A stretch of DNA of 64,000 nucleotides from Epiperipatus broadwayi (Eukaryota > Onychophora > Udeonychophora > Euonychophora > Peripatidae), in the NCBI GenBank assembly GCA_028023455.1, contig JAQFVV010000451.1, forward strand, positions 374,001 to 438,000, written 5' to 3'. Numbering within the stretch: the first letter of the stretch is position 1; each line of letters starts with the position of its first letter. Shown piece after piece: positions 46,930-58,395 of the stretch. A program made the translations under genes and the position numbers. The notes beneath the pieces are model-generated. The model did no database searches, was not told the origin of the DNA, and saw nothing but the letters and a program-made list of their open reading frames with translations.

Positions 46930-47830
46930 CCATATCACTTGATGTGATGATTACCTCAACAATATACATGGGAACCATGTCTTTTATAATGGATATTTGG
47001 TTCAAACATTTCAACAGTCACACTGTTTTTTAACCCCAACAAAATCTGATTAAACTTATAGGAAATTGGATTGTACAGAAAAGCCATGTATTGATGGTCT
47101 GTGGGATGTGATTTTATCTGCGAATAAATGGCAGTTAAGTTCAAGGTGGTAATAAGGGTTTTTCCTTTAAATTTAGTTAGCAAATCATTAATGGGTGGAG
47201 GTACATTTCTGTCTGGCAAGATAATTTGATTCAAGTACTTAGTGCTTAAGCAAAGCCTAATGGAACTATCTTTTCTGGTGAGGAATAGAAATTTATCCCC
47301 ACCCACCCCATTTTACCATTTGAAGTTATTGATTCCCTAACTCCTCTTTGTACTGATGTAGTGCCAGACATGATCAGGCCTGGTATGATTGGCAGATACA
47401 TTAATCTGATGTTCATATCCCTTGATAATTCCTGGTACAGTGTAAAAATTGTACAGAAAAGCCATGTATTGATGGTCTGTGGGATGTGATTTTATCTGCG
47501 AATAAATGGCAGTTAAATTCAAGGTGGTAATAGGGGTTTTTCCTTTAAATTTAGTTAGCAAATCATTAATGGGTGGAGGTACATTTCTGTCTGGCAAGAT
47601 AATTTGATTCAAGTACTTAGTGCTTAAGCAAAACCTAATGGAACTATCTTTTCTGGTGAGGAATAGAAATTTACCCCCCCCCCCCCTATTTTACCATTTG
47701 AAGTTATTGATTCCCTAACTCCTCTTTGTACTGATGTGGTGCCAGACATGATCAGGCCTGGTATGATTGGCAGATACATTAATCTGATGTTCATATCCCT
47801 TGATAATTCCTGGTAGTGTAAAAATTAATC
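46930..47830 (-). pseudogene. reverse transcriptase remnant of Gypsy element 2, internally duplicated
   Basis: The minus strand shows PGIIKGYEHQINVS (start of RT), DSSIRLCLSTKYLNQIILPD then VPPPINDLLTKFKGK, TTLNLTAIYSQIKSHP (motif A, with the catalytic Asp replaced by Asn in TLNLT) and YMAFLYN. A 378-bp block is present twice in tandem (47073-47450 and 47451-47826), so these motifs occur twice. The YxDD box is not recognisable. Confidence 0.85.
47073..47826. repeat. 378-bp near-identical tandem duplication
   Basis: GTACAGAAAAGCCATGTATT begins at 47073 and 47451. The copies differ by only a few substitutions, a 2-base deletion (TGGTACAGTG versus TGGTAGTG) and the length of a C run (a C15 run at about 47664-47678). 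It is much more similar internally than the element's two LTRs, hence recent or an assembly artefact. Confidence 0.9.
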
Positions 47831-47999
47831 TGTACAGGTAACAAAAGTCTTACAGTCTGCTTTGCTATTTCCCTTTTCCATGGAGACTCCTGAAGCTGGG
47901 CAGTCACCTCCTCCTGACACTCATCTTCATATTGTACACAACATACTCAGCTGATTGTCACTACACAACATACCTCAGCTGATTGTCACAAATCTTGAG

Positions 48000-48360
48000 A
48001 ACAGAAAGTTACAATTTCCCCCTCACAAGTGACTTGATATTTCTCGTCCATTATGCATCTAGTTTTATGCATGAAATCAGAACCCAAAATAACATCATGT
48101 ACTAATCCCTTTAGACTCAGGCTCAGCCTCACATGGATATACTTTCTTCCTATATCTGCACTGAGACTTGCTTGGTGCCTAATTTGGCTTTTCTGCTATT
48201 TTCTAGGGTCACCTAGACCAATTTCAAGGATAGGGTTTGAATAGTAGAGTCTTGGCTGAAAATATTTATATATGGTCTCTGACATCACTGATATCTGGCT
48301 GCATGAGTCAATCAAAGCAGATACTTTCATATGGCACAACTCTGCACTGAGAATTTCATT
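48000..48360 (-). pseudogene. aspartic protease remnant of Gypsy element 2
   Basis: The minus strand has NEILSAELCHMKVSALIDSC then SQISVMSETIYKYF: the active-site DSG is DSC here. After a single in-frame stop the frame continues to VHDVILGSDFM, the hydrophobic ILG block closing retroviral-type proteases. Confidence 0.8.
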
Positions 48361-48811
48361 CCCCTTTCATCCTATACACAAATTAAGTTATTTACTTCTT
48401 TCATCATCGTCTGGTTTCCTCTCTTGTTCCTGTTTCATTCTTTGGTTTGCCTCCCACCTGATGATGATTACTTGTATCTCAATTTTTATTATATTTGAAA
48501 CTCTCCTCACTTGGCAGATCATCCATATTCTTTCCATGCTGCCTGTGAATTCACTTTACTTTCGCTTATATCATGGGGTATAAGATTCCTTCTTTTGATC
48601 TAATCTCAAGGCATTTACTAAAGTGTTTAACTCCAGTCTCATCACTTCCAGCTTTATTTTATAAATGAGCAAAAAATTTAGACTTTGTGGCTAATTATTC
48701 CAATGTATAAATATATAAAATATGCTAAAACAGACGAACACTCTAAGCTGAAGACAAAGAAATCTTAATACTGTAGATTGATATGAACTAAATATATGTA
48801 TCTAAGTATGT

Positions 48812-48853
48812 GACTAAGCATTTTCGAGGACCGAGGTCCTCATGTTCATAGCC
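48812..48853 (-). ncRNA. hammerhead-like fold in Penelope tail, copy a
   Basis: On the minus strand: GGCTATGAACATGAGGACC, a hairpin GAGGACC/GGTCCTC, GAAAA, a short ATGC step, then TTAGTC. It parallels copies b and c, but the core reads TGAACAT instead of CUGANGA. See the findings. Confidence 0.35.
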
Positions 48854-49558
48854 ATCTTGTAAATAAATAGGTTGGTTAAAAGCGATACAAATTTATGTAA
48901 ATGAGGTAGTTAAGTATTCCATTTCCTGGAGATCTTATAACAAGAGTCTTTTCTGTTTATAGTTATCTTTAACGATAAAGTAAGTTTCCTTTATCTTTCT
49001 CTTAAGATTGTGTCGCTCTCTGCAAACAACTACTGGGTCTCTAGGTTGGCAATCATGACCAGCTGATCTGCAGTGCAAGATGAAAACTGAACTACAAGAA
49101 AGGTCTTTTACTGCTTTATTATATGAATATGTGTGTGGAGACAGCCGAGAGGAAAGAGAGGCCCTGGTCTCACCATAATATGATGCCATACAGTTTACCA
49201 TTCTTGCTGAGACTTTAGGTAGTGTACAATGTTGTATGGCATCATATTATGGTAAGACCAGGGCCTCTGTCCACTCATCTGTCTCAACACACACACTCAT
49301 ATAATAAAAGCATTAACAGATCCTTCTTGCAGTTTAGTTTTCGCCCAGTATTGCAGCTCAGCTGGTCATGATTACCAACCTAGAGACCCAGTAGTTGTTA
49401 GCAGAGAGCAACACAATCTTAAGAGAAAGAGAAAGGAAGCTTATTTTATCACTAAAAATAACAACTCTATAAACAGCAAAGCCTCCTGTTATAAGATCTC
49501 CAGGAAATGGAATACATAAATTTGCATCACTTTTAACCAACCTATTTATTTACAAAAT

Positions 49559-49600
49559 GGCTATGAACATGAGGACCTCGGCCCTCGAAAGCACTTAGCC
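49559..49600 (+). ncRNA. hammerhead-like fold in Penelope tail, copy b
   Basis: GGCTA (49559-49563) pairs with TAGCC (49596-49600). Between them are TGAACAT, a stem II-like GAGG.../...CCTC, GAAA, and GCACT ending in U before TAGCC. Layout as in a type I hammerhead, but the C3 and G8 equivalents do not match. Confidence 0.4.
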
Positions 49601-50139
49601 ACATACTTAGATACATATATTTAGTTTATATCAATCTACAGTATTAAGATTTCTTTGACTTCAGCTTTGTGTGTTTGTGTGTTTTAGCATATTTTATATA
49701 TTTCAGCTTTATTGTAAAAGACACTGAGCAAATCTGCCATTTGCTTAATGGTTTTACATCCAGTACCTATCAATAAATGTTCCACAGAATTTAGAGGATT
49801 ATTTTAATAATCTGGTTTTCTGATAGTGGACACAGTGTTAGTGCTGGCAGTTTGGCTACCTGCTTTCTGAAGAATGGCCCAGATGATTTTTTTTGAGACA
49901 CTTGATGCTTTATACCCTCTCATGGTTCTTGTTCAAATAACATTTCATTAAAGCCTGCACTATCAAGTTTTTTTGACAGTTCCTAACAGGCTTGCAATGC
50001 CCTTGCAAGTGGCTGATAGCTATTGCCAGCTTAACTCCCTTGGTCATAGAGTTGATTTCAAAATATTTATCCAGACTATTCAGGTGCTCTAAGGTTGATT
50101 CTCCAGTTTGACCACAGAAAACTCTTATCTTTGAAAAAT

Positions 50140-50640
50140 GATTCCCTATGCTGGGTGTGCACTCTTGTTTTTCTGTATTATGGAGAGACCAAAACTAACA
50201 TTGCCACCAGAGTAGCTCAACACCGATACCTTTACAATAAAACCAAAACAAAGTTTGAAGGTAAAATTTGATTTTTGTCGAACATGAGAGAAACACTGGA
50301 CACGCTTTTCTACCTACCACAGCCAGTGTCGTTTGCTCTGAAACAAATGACACCAAACGTAAAGTTAGGGAAGCTTACTTCATTGCGGCTGACCCATCGG
50401 CAATCAACAGAAGAGAGGCCTGCTATTCCCTATCTCGTAAATGGTCCACATAACATTTGCACATAAGTTTGCATAAAATTTGCATAATTTTACAGTTATT
50501 AACAGAATAACTTGCCATGAATATGGGACTGTAGACTGTCCCGAAAGCGCTTGGCGGTAAAATTTTAATAATTTCATGACAATTTATTAATAGCTTCATT
50601 ATCTGTGCGCAGAGCACATATATATTAATGTATTTATTTT
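50140..50640 (+). pseudogene. Penelope-like GIY-YIG endonuclease, 3' fragment
   Basis: Plus-strand pieces: YYGETKTNIATRVAQHRYLY (GIY-YIG start, about 50180-50245), then after a frame change VCSETNDTKRKVREAYFIAA and INRREACYSLSRKWST, ending at a stop near 50454. This is homologous to the arms of the palindrome at 48711-49701 (SCYKISRKWNT). A 3' tail follows, with the hammerhead-like fold and ATAGCTTCATTATCTGTGCG then CAGAGCACATATATATTA. It interrupts the gag remnant of Gypsy element 2. GIY-YIG nucleases nick target DNA for Penelope retrotransposition. Confidence 0.8.
50513..50555 (+). ncRNA. hammerhead-like fold in Penelope tail, copy c
   Basis: GCCA (50513-50516) pairs with TGGC (50552-50555). 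Inside: TGAATAT, stem GGGAC/GTCCC with an 8-base loop, GAAA, then AGCGCT-type stem III and U before TGGC. Confidence 0.42.
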
Positions 50641-51468
50641 TATACTTTTACTCTCCTCCTGAGTCTTATATATCTTCAGCCTGTTGGGTTAAGTTGTTAA
50701 ATTCTGCTTGTACCTTAATGATCACACATTTATGTTCATAATGCACTAAGTCCAAGTCTTCTTTTATTTGCTTTTCCTCTTGTCTATCCATTGGGCTACT
50801 TCTTTGACCAACTTTCCATTTCTCTCCTCAAAAGACTCTTGATTCTTTTTTATTTCAGTGGCTGTTTCCCTACTTTCATCAACTATTTACATTTGTTCAA
50901 CATTTTGACCTTGAATTCTCTGTTTTCTTAATTGTTTTTGCATCTACTGGGGTGGTATTCCCTTTTGTTTCCATTTTGCCGCTCTCTGACTTATGACCCT
51001 TAATTATTCTGCTATTTCTTAATTTCATATATGTACTTTATTTCTTTTCTTTACAGTAATAATACTTTTATTTTTAATTATCTTTATTACTGCATCATTT
51101 TTTTTCTTTAATAACTTGGAAAAATTAATTTTCCAGCTCTATTTTTAACTACATTTAATACCGCAGCCTTTCTTTTTATGAACTAATTTTACAAATTAAT
51201 GCTCCGCTTGTTTGCTCTTTGATTGTTTAATTTCACCGTTTATCTGTCTATATTCACCCCTGCTTATTTCTTTTTATATCCTCAGAAAATGTAAAGACAA
51301 ATCAATTAAATAAAACATTCACCAATCCCCCTCCCCAAAACAAAATTTTTGTTTCTTCAATTTTTTCTTTTAAATAATTACAACTTTCTGGTCATGTTGA
51401 CTCTTATCACAAATTTGTATCTAAGGTTATGAGTTTCCCATTTTCATAGCCTCACTTTGGGGTACCAT

Positions 51469-52979
51469 TGTACCGGGTCTTACTATTTTTTAAACTTTAT
51501 TTTGTTTATTTAACTTCTTTTCTAGATCAATATGCAGGGGTTTAATGCAATTTACCATAATACATTTACCCGTTCACACATCTACATAAATTTCTTCTAT
51601 GTTTTAACAGTACATAGCCCCAGATAATATAATTTTATTTTCTATTTTTCTACAATATCAAATGTTTATCCAAAAAAAAAAATTGTGACAGCTTTTATTT
51701 ATTTTTTTACAAATGCCAGTGTCAGGGAGAGACAGTTCACTGAACATACTGTCACAAGGTTAATTTTTAATTAATTCAGGATTCTTTTTCTTTATATTAC
51801 TTTTTTTGTTCAGAAGATCCCTCACTATGCCATATAGCGAACTAATTAAGTGTACTAGCATTTATTCATTGAAGGAGGCAGAGATTTGAAGTAAATACAA
51901 TAATATAAAAAAAATTATAAATTATTCATTCATACACAGCCTTACCAAATTACAAAATTAATATTTTGTTTTTTTATTAATAGTAATAATAATAAGTACT
52001 GGTTAATTATGGCTATTAAACAGTTTTAATCAGTTCATTAAGAGTTTATATATATTTCAATTAAAAGTTAATTGAATATGATGAACAGCTCACATTCATC
52101 TTACCAGAAATATTTCTCTTAATAATTTCACAGACAATTAATAGCTTCATTATCTGTGCGCAGAGCACATATATATATATATTAATTTATTTTACACATT
52201 AATGAAGTAAAATTTTAACTATTTAATATAGTTATGTGACATTGGTGGCTTTCCCGAAGGTAAAAGCAGCCACATGGAAAATATCCTCTGGATTTTTTTC
52301 TAAGCCATTTGCCGCCAAATGATGAATGCAACAACTCCAATAGCAGCAAACAGCGTATAGCAAATGTTGCTTTATATAATTAATAGTACAGCAACAACAG
52401 GAAAGTGAAAGAAAAGTTCTCAGTCACCTTCCTTTTATACTTTCTGGCCAGTCTTGCATGCATGTATCTGGTCATACTTTTTCTTTCTTCAGGAATTTAA
52501 TCCTCTGCAAAGTTTATTTTCTTACAATTTATTTCAAAATTAATTAAATAATGAACTAAATACATAATTTTTTTCATTTCTGAATGTAACACATTTCTGG
52601 CTGTAAAATAATATACATCTACAATCAAATGGAATGGGTACTTTATAAAAAAAAAAACTTTGTTTATATACAATTTATTTAAACAATATTTCTACATTTT
52701 CATTTATTAAGTTTCTAATTATATCAATTCTCTAATTACCCTTGTTGATCGACATTCCGATTCACCACCTTTAATTTAGACATTCCAATCCACCACCTTT
52801 AATTAATAAGAGAAGAGATATAATTTTTTCCCTCTTTCTCTAATTATAGATAATTATACTGATTAACTTTTTTTTCTTATCCCTTTTAAATTTACATGTA
52901 CTTTTCTTTTTCTGTGTGGTTAAACAAATACTTTCTTGTTTACTACTGAAACATGATTTTTTTTAATATATATATAGCA
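51469..52979 (-). repeat. 5' LTR of Ty3/Gypsy element 2
   Basis: About 1511 bp, aligned with 42813-44540. Relative to that LTR it contains an inserted piece at about 52124-52233 carrying the Penelope tail motif ATAGCTTCATTATCTGTGCG. A short internal duplication (GACATTCCrATyCACCACCTTTAATT, about 52750-52803) is also present only here. Confidence 0.82.
52124..52233. repeat. Penelope 3'-tail fragment inside the LTR
   Basis: Shares ACAATTAATAGCTTCATTATC and TGTGCGCAGAGCACATATAT with the tail of the fragment at 50570-50630. It is absent from the sister LTR, so it was inserted after the Gypsy element. Confidence 0.7.
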
Positions 52980-55900
52980 TCTGCCGGGACCCAACCCCCC
53001 CCCCCTTCCAACCACCACCTTCTTTCATGGGGGGGTCGCTTGCTCCCTCTTATCCCTTTGCAGAATACTAAATACACGTATCAAATTAATGGTATAGATT
53101 AATACAAAACTAGAAATAACTGAAACACAGGCTTATTATATACCTGTGTCTATATATATATATATATGTAATATAGGGTATACAAGCACAGACTTTCACA
53201 CGACCCACCACTCTCCACTCTACCTAATAACTGAAAACTATTAGGAAAATATTAACACTTGATATTCCTAACCTGCAGAAACACACCTATAAATTTAAAT
53301 AAGAACTTGCAAATCATTTTAAAATATTAATAGATTTTGCAGATGACTCATCTTGACTGAAATCAATAAGATAACTGATACTCTATTAAGAAATGTAACA
53401 AAAATAATTTAATATCTGTATTTTTTATTTTTGAGACAAGAGATTGTTTAAAAAAAAGAAATAATGAAATTTTTTGAAAATGATCTATTAGGAATTGAAT
53501 ACCTAGAGTTTTGAAAAATAGTACGAAAAAGTTAATAATAAATAAAATTGTAAATTGGAAAGGGGATGTTATAGAAGAAAATAAAAATTTGAAAAGTGTA
53601 AAATAACATCTTAATATTGTAAAGACAAAGAAGGATCTATTGTCAAAAAAAAAAAAAAAGATGACATTATAAAATTAGTGAAAAATACTGTACAGAATAA
53701 TAAATCAAAGTATACCAACAATTACTACATCCTCTGAATTATCACATATTTGAAATGAAAAGATGAGAGATATTTTTATAAATGTTAATTGTGATATGCA
53801 ATCAAGCCAAGTACCAATTAGAAAACTAGTTATGTCAATTAAAATCACATCATCTAATAATAGTACTTGTCTGATTTTTAAATCAAAACTGATCTGCTTT
53901 TATCTTATTTCCCTAAATTACATAAGATCTAGATCAGACATTAATGCTTTATATTGTAACTGGAAAAAAAATAATGTAATGACGGAAAGGTTGAATGATA
54001 GATGAAAATAGATGAGTGATAAAATGATAGTGGCTATAATTTAAAAACTAAACTAAACAGGATATGCTCCAGTGGTTCATCATTTGTAACCGAATAAAAT
54101 TAAATGTGAAATGAATTTACTATGTTAGCTGATATACCGTTTGTAATTAAATAAGGATGATGCTAACATATGAATAAGAACATATACATATCATGCCTTA
54201 GTTGGGTGTCTATTTGTAACTAATTAAATATAACACCGTAGCCCGCTTGCAACTATCATAAACATTAATTCTGTGAAGTTAATAATGAGATAAATAAATT
54301 ATCCCAATTCTCATCACACAAAATAAAATGAAAATTAATCATTGTCCTTATTTAAGATTTAAAATATTTCGATTTTTGGGAAGTCATTTTAACTAACAAA
54401 ATATACTCGCCATTGTTATCAAATAAACCAATATTAGCTATAGCAATTGAATAAAATTACTGTGAAATCCATGGAGTGCATTACGCTTATCTCCAATAAT
54501 AGGTTCTTTTAACAAAGAATCCTTCCCATTCATCTTTCCATATATATAAGACCATTCATGGTCACACGCACACAATGGTGCTATTTATAACAACTTATAA
54601 AAAATATATAAAGTTAATATTATTAAGTTGGAAAGGAATTAAATCACTCTTTATTCAGTTTAGCTAAGCTCTTGCGTTTTCCACGAGCACCACTAGATTG
54701 TTCTAAGTTTAGATAAATATTATTTGTGCATAGTGTACTGAGTTCAAACCCATTCAGTACATTCTTTATTACACATGGTTTAGATGACTAATGAACAAAA
54801 AAAATCATTCTTATATTTTATCCATGTCAATAAAATTATAAGATCCCAATATCACAAAAATTTATATATCCAAGACTCTTATAGATATTACTAGCTCATT
54901 TTACGTATATTGATGAACAGATGTAAATATACTCTAACTAATGGCTTCCAAACAAACATAGTGAAGACCATTATTTATCTATATGGCCATTAAACTAGTT
55001 ACTTAATTTACTTAAATATCATAATATAAAGATGATGATGATACAATCCATAGCTTAATAATGAACTCATAACAAATTTATCTTTCCCAAACCCATAGGG
55101 ACTTCTCAAAATCATCCTATGTTAAACTGGGATTTAAATATAACACTCACTAGCATTTATATACGTTTATAGTTATTTATTTCAAGTACTTTTATAGTTA
55201 AAACTAGGATTCAATAATACCAGTGATGATAAATGATCAACACGAATCTCACCACATGATATTCAACTTTTTAGACATCCCTATTTATTAAACATATTAA
55301 TTATGTTAAAGATTGGATTCAATGATTCTTGTTTATTCAATGATGACGGTGATCATAATTCTTGTACAGTATTATGTTTAAACGGTGATTTAACCAGTAA
55401 TATGATATCCATCTTTAATGAGAATGATCACAACTCATGGGCACAACATAATTTTAGCTTTCTATTATTAACCTATAATTATTAAAACTTGGTTAGATGT
55501 CAAGCCTAATCCTTAAATGTAAATCAATATTCTAGCTTGCTTAACATTTGCGAGTGATGATAATTATTTAAAACGATAGAATCAAGACAAGAAAAATACA
55601 ACACTATTTCTTAATAATAACTCGTACACCAAATATGATATAATTATATTTACTAACACTCTTTTCTTTTTTATAAACTAAATTAATAAATGTACAATTG
55701 ACTTTATTAAATATATATAATCAAACAAAATATCTTAATACTATATGCACAACTCATTAATTTTACATATCTGCTTTTTCTTTGTCACTACATATTTTTA
55801 AAATAAGTTAGCTCATAATGACATTAAAAAAAAAAAGCTTCATTAAATGCTTACTTAAGACTTTCCTTACTTATTACATATCATAAAAGCAAATTTCATT

Positions 55901-58395
55901 TATGTAATGTGTGTGTTTCTTCACGTTTATACATATGTGAAACCCTGCTCTTCAATTTACTATATTTAAATTAACTATGCATAACCTATTCTTTTGATGG
56001 GTCTGTATAAGCAGTTATACATGCACATATTGTGATATGTCAATATATATATTTACAATGTATACCCCTATATGATAGATTAATACATAAATCACATATA
56101 AAAAAAATATTATAAAGCATTTCTGGATAGGTTGCTTAATTATCACAATCAATAAAGAACAATTTTAAAAAAAACATTTTAGTATTACATTATATAATGA
56201 TAATAATAATAAAAATCAAAATAATGAAAAAAAACTATGTTTAATGAATTTAAACTGTGTGTATATTGCCATGTATTATTGATAATAACACAATCAACAA
56301 ACTCTTAATGTTTTCTGTATCAAAAAAAAAAAAATGCTTTGACTTTATAAATTAAAGTTTACTGTTAATAAGTAAGAATAAAAGATTTGTTAATGAAAGT
56401 TCAAAGTTACCCGATTATTTTCACTTCTTATGAATGTCCCAGGTTTGAATTTTCAGACCGCTTGCCTAACTTATAGCTTCAACTGGTTGGTTTGACTGGT
56501 TTCTATCATTTAAAATGAGTTGTTGCAGATACTTTGAGATAAATAAGAATTGGTTGACTTGCTTGTTTCTATCATTTTAAAAAGAAGTTATTACAAATAC
56601 TTTTAGATAAATATGAACTGTTTGGCTTACTTTATCCCACCATTTTTTTTAAAAAAAATCATTGTACACACTTCAGATAAATGTGAAGAAAACTTTAGAA
56701 AAAATTTGATTTATAGATTAATAAAACTTGATTACATGGCTTTTATACATCTTTCTTCTCTTCCTTCCCCTTCTCCCTCCATTCAAAAGTGAGGATCCTT
56801 TAATAGGCCAGGAGACAGAAAAGAAGCTCCTCAGATAGCTTATGTGGTTGGCTTTAAACTCGACCATTCTTTTGGTTACTATCGACCGGTATATGAGTCC
56901 ATAGATAGATCAGTGAGCCAACCCATTATGTCGGATTTCAAGGAATAGAAACAGTGAGTTTAGCACGGCAAATTCATTGTATTAAACAAAGCCCAAAAAT
57001 ATATTAATACCATTTTTATAGAATTTTCAATAACTTCCTCCAAGAAATTCAATTTTGTTCCATTTCTTTATATCAATCCTGCTGTGAGCTGCTTTATATA
57101 TACGCACATCTTCTTTATGCTGGTAATTTTAAAACAAGAGTAACTTTTTTCCTTCTTTAACTTTTAAAGAGAAAAAAAAATCAATAGCTCATACTAAGCT
57201 TTTTAGTTTAAAATGATTGCACATTTCCTTTAACTTTAAGACAACTTTAACAACTGTCATTTACCGCATCTTGTTTAGTGATTCTCCTTCTTAAAATTAT
57301 TAACTGAATCTCTACCGTCAAAACTACATATTGTTAAGTGATCTTGTTTTTCAAAATTATTAAACTGAATGCCTCTCAAAAACTGCATATTAATGACTAC
57401 ATCTCTTTTTTTAATAGTAACGATTGCGTTTTAGTATTATTAACGACTGATCTTTCAAAAACTGCCCCCCTCTTTATATTTCAATTTCTGATCAGAGAGA
57501 AAAAAAAATCTATCAAAAATAATTGTGATTTGAGATAGCAATCAAATGTCACACATAGACTGTCTCAAATCATTAACAAAAAGATTAATAAGAAGATTAA
57601 TAACTATTTATTCCGTCAAAGCATTCCCCTTCCTTCCTTAAGATAATCTAAGATGCAGATTACATAAAAAAACTGCATTCTAAAGTCAATAAAGACTTGT
57701 GTAAAATAATGTCTTATGTTTAAAACAGGGTCTCTTTTACACGTGTGCCTCTTTTATCTACTAATCGTTTTTACACCTTTCTTATTTCCTTCATTTTATT
57801 TTACAGAAATAAAACTAAATAACTGAATATATTAATTATTTAATAAGAGAATAATATATCAAAATATTGTTTCTTATAACATTCTTTCCATTCACTACTG
57901 CTTATTATTAATTATCTATAAACTATATAATAATACTCGCACACATAAATCTATATATAAAAGAATTTTTTTTTTAATTAAAGAATATATATGTGTGTGG
58001 GAATGGAAACATATATATGTGTACAATATAGATGAAAATTAAAAAATATAACTTCTTAAATATTTTCACAATTAAACAATACATTCCTATAAAGAGTTAT
58101 AAATAGTAATTAGATTTTCACAGGCTTTTGGATGTAAACATTAATAATTTTAATTGAAATTCTATATGTATTTCATAAATAAATTTCAGTTATAAATGTA
58201 CCCAAGTCAAAGTACTAATTAAGACCTGACATTGCTTAAGTGAAATCACACTATCTTGTAATATTTATTTAATCTGCTTTCAATCCCAAAACAAATCCAT
58301 TTTTGATTTATTTTCTTAGATTATATAAGGTATGCTGGTTAGATATTGAGACTGGATATTTATAAAAAATGGAAAATATAACAACTTCCTAAAAT
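52980..58395. other. AT-rich non-coding DNA with small repeats
   Basis: No gene recognised. Contents: a C13 run at about 52997-53009; an inverted tail of the hammerhead/B-box family at about 53187-53218 (GACTTTCACACGACCCACCA); a diverged repeat pair, 53805-53950 and 58205-58345 (AAGTACyAATTA, AAATCACAyyATCTTGTAA, TTATATAAG-like blocks); a three-unit repeat of about 70 bp at 56480-56690 (TGGTTTCTATCATTTAAAA, AGATAAATAwGAA); and a loose ~70-bp repeat at 57262-57460. Confidence 0.45.

Larger units (their letters stand above)
48711..49701. mobile_element. Penelope-like GIY-YIG palindrome (head-to-head copies)
   Basis: Arms of 481 bp (48711-49191, minus-strand copy) and 468 bp (49234-49701, plus-strand copy) flank a 42-bp centre. 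Each arm encodes the C-terminal GIY-YIG endonuclease module of a Penelope-like element. The left copy reads YYGETRASLSSRL, SSVFILHCRSAGHD and RHNLKRKIKETYFI; the right copy is homologous but frameshifted (SSAGHDYQPRDPVVVSREQ, EAYFI). Both end in the same 3' tail. The arms differ at many positions, so it is an old natural palindrome. It lies inside Gypsy element 2, with CAGCTTTATT-type flanking sequence on both sides. Confidence 0.85.
49745..51010 (-). pseudogene. gag remnant of Gypsy element 2
   Basis: The block at about 49990-50125 on the minus strand reads VFCGQTGESTLEHLNSLDKY then FEINSMTKGVKLAIAISHL, the usual start of a Gypsy gag capsid region (F-G, E, L, Y-F, K, A, L-G). Further up, 50680-50990 has charged, helical pieces such as MDRQEEKQIKEDLDLVHYEH and VQAEFNNLTQQAEDI. 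A Penelope-like fragment (about 50140-50640) splits the two parts. Confidence 0.65.
42813..52979 (-). mobile_element. Ty3/Gypsy LTR retrotransposon 2, old and nested
   Basis: Two long LTRs flank a minus-strand internal region with gag, protease, RT, RNase H and integrase remnants in order from high to low coordinate. The primer-site side reads TGGTACCCCAAAGTGAG one base after the LTR end (51467 down to 51451). The polypurine side is at 44541-44554. No convincing target duplication. The internal region is broken by Penelope-like insertions (48711-49701 and about 50140-50640) and a 378-bp tandem duplication. Indels between the LTRs show it is much older than element 1. Confidence 0.88.

Noticed and set aside
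42808-52984. Target duplication of Gypsy element 2
   Set aside because: The flanks TGTCT and TCTGC do not match; the insertion is old or the borders have eroded.
54600-56400. Short open frames in the AT-rich right part
   Set aside because: Short, A/T-rich codons, no family similarity; expected by chance in this composition.
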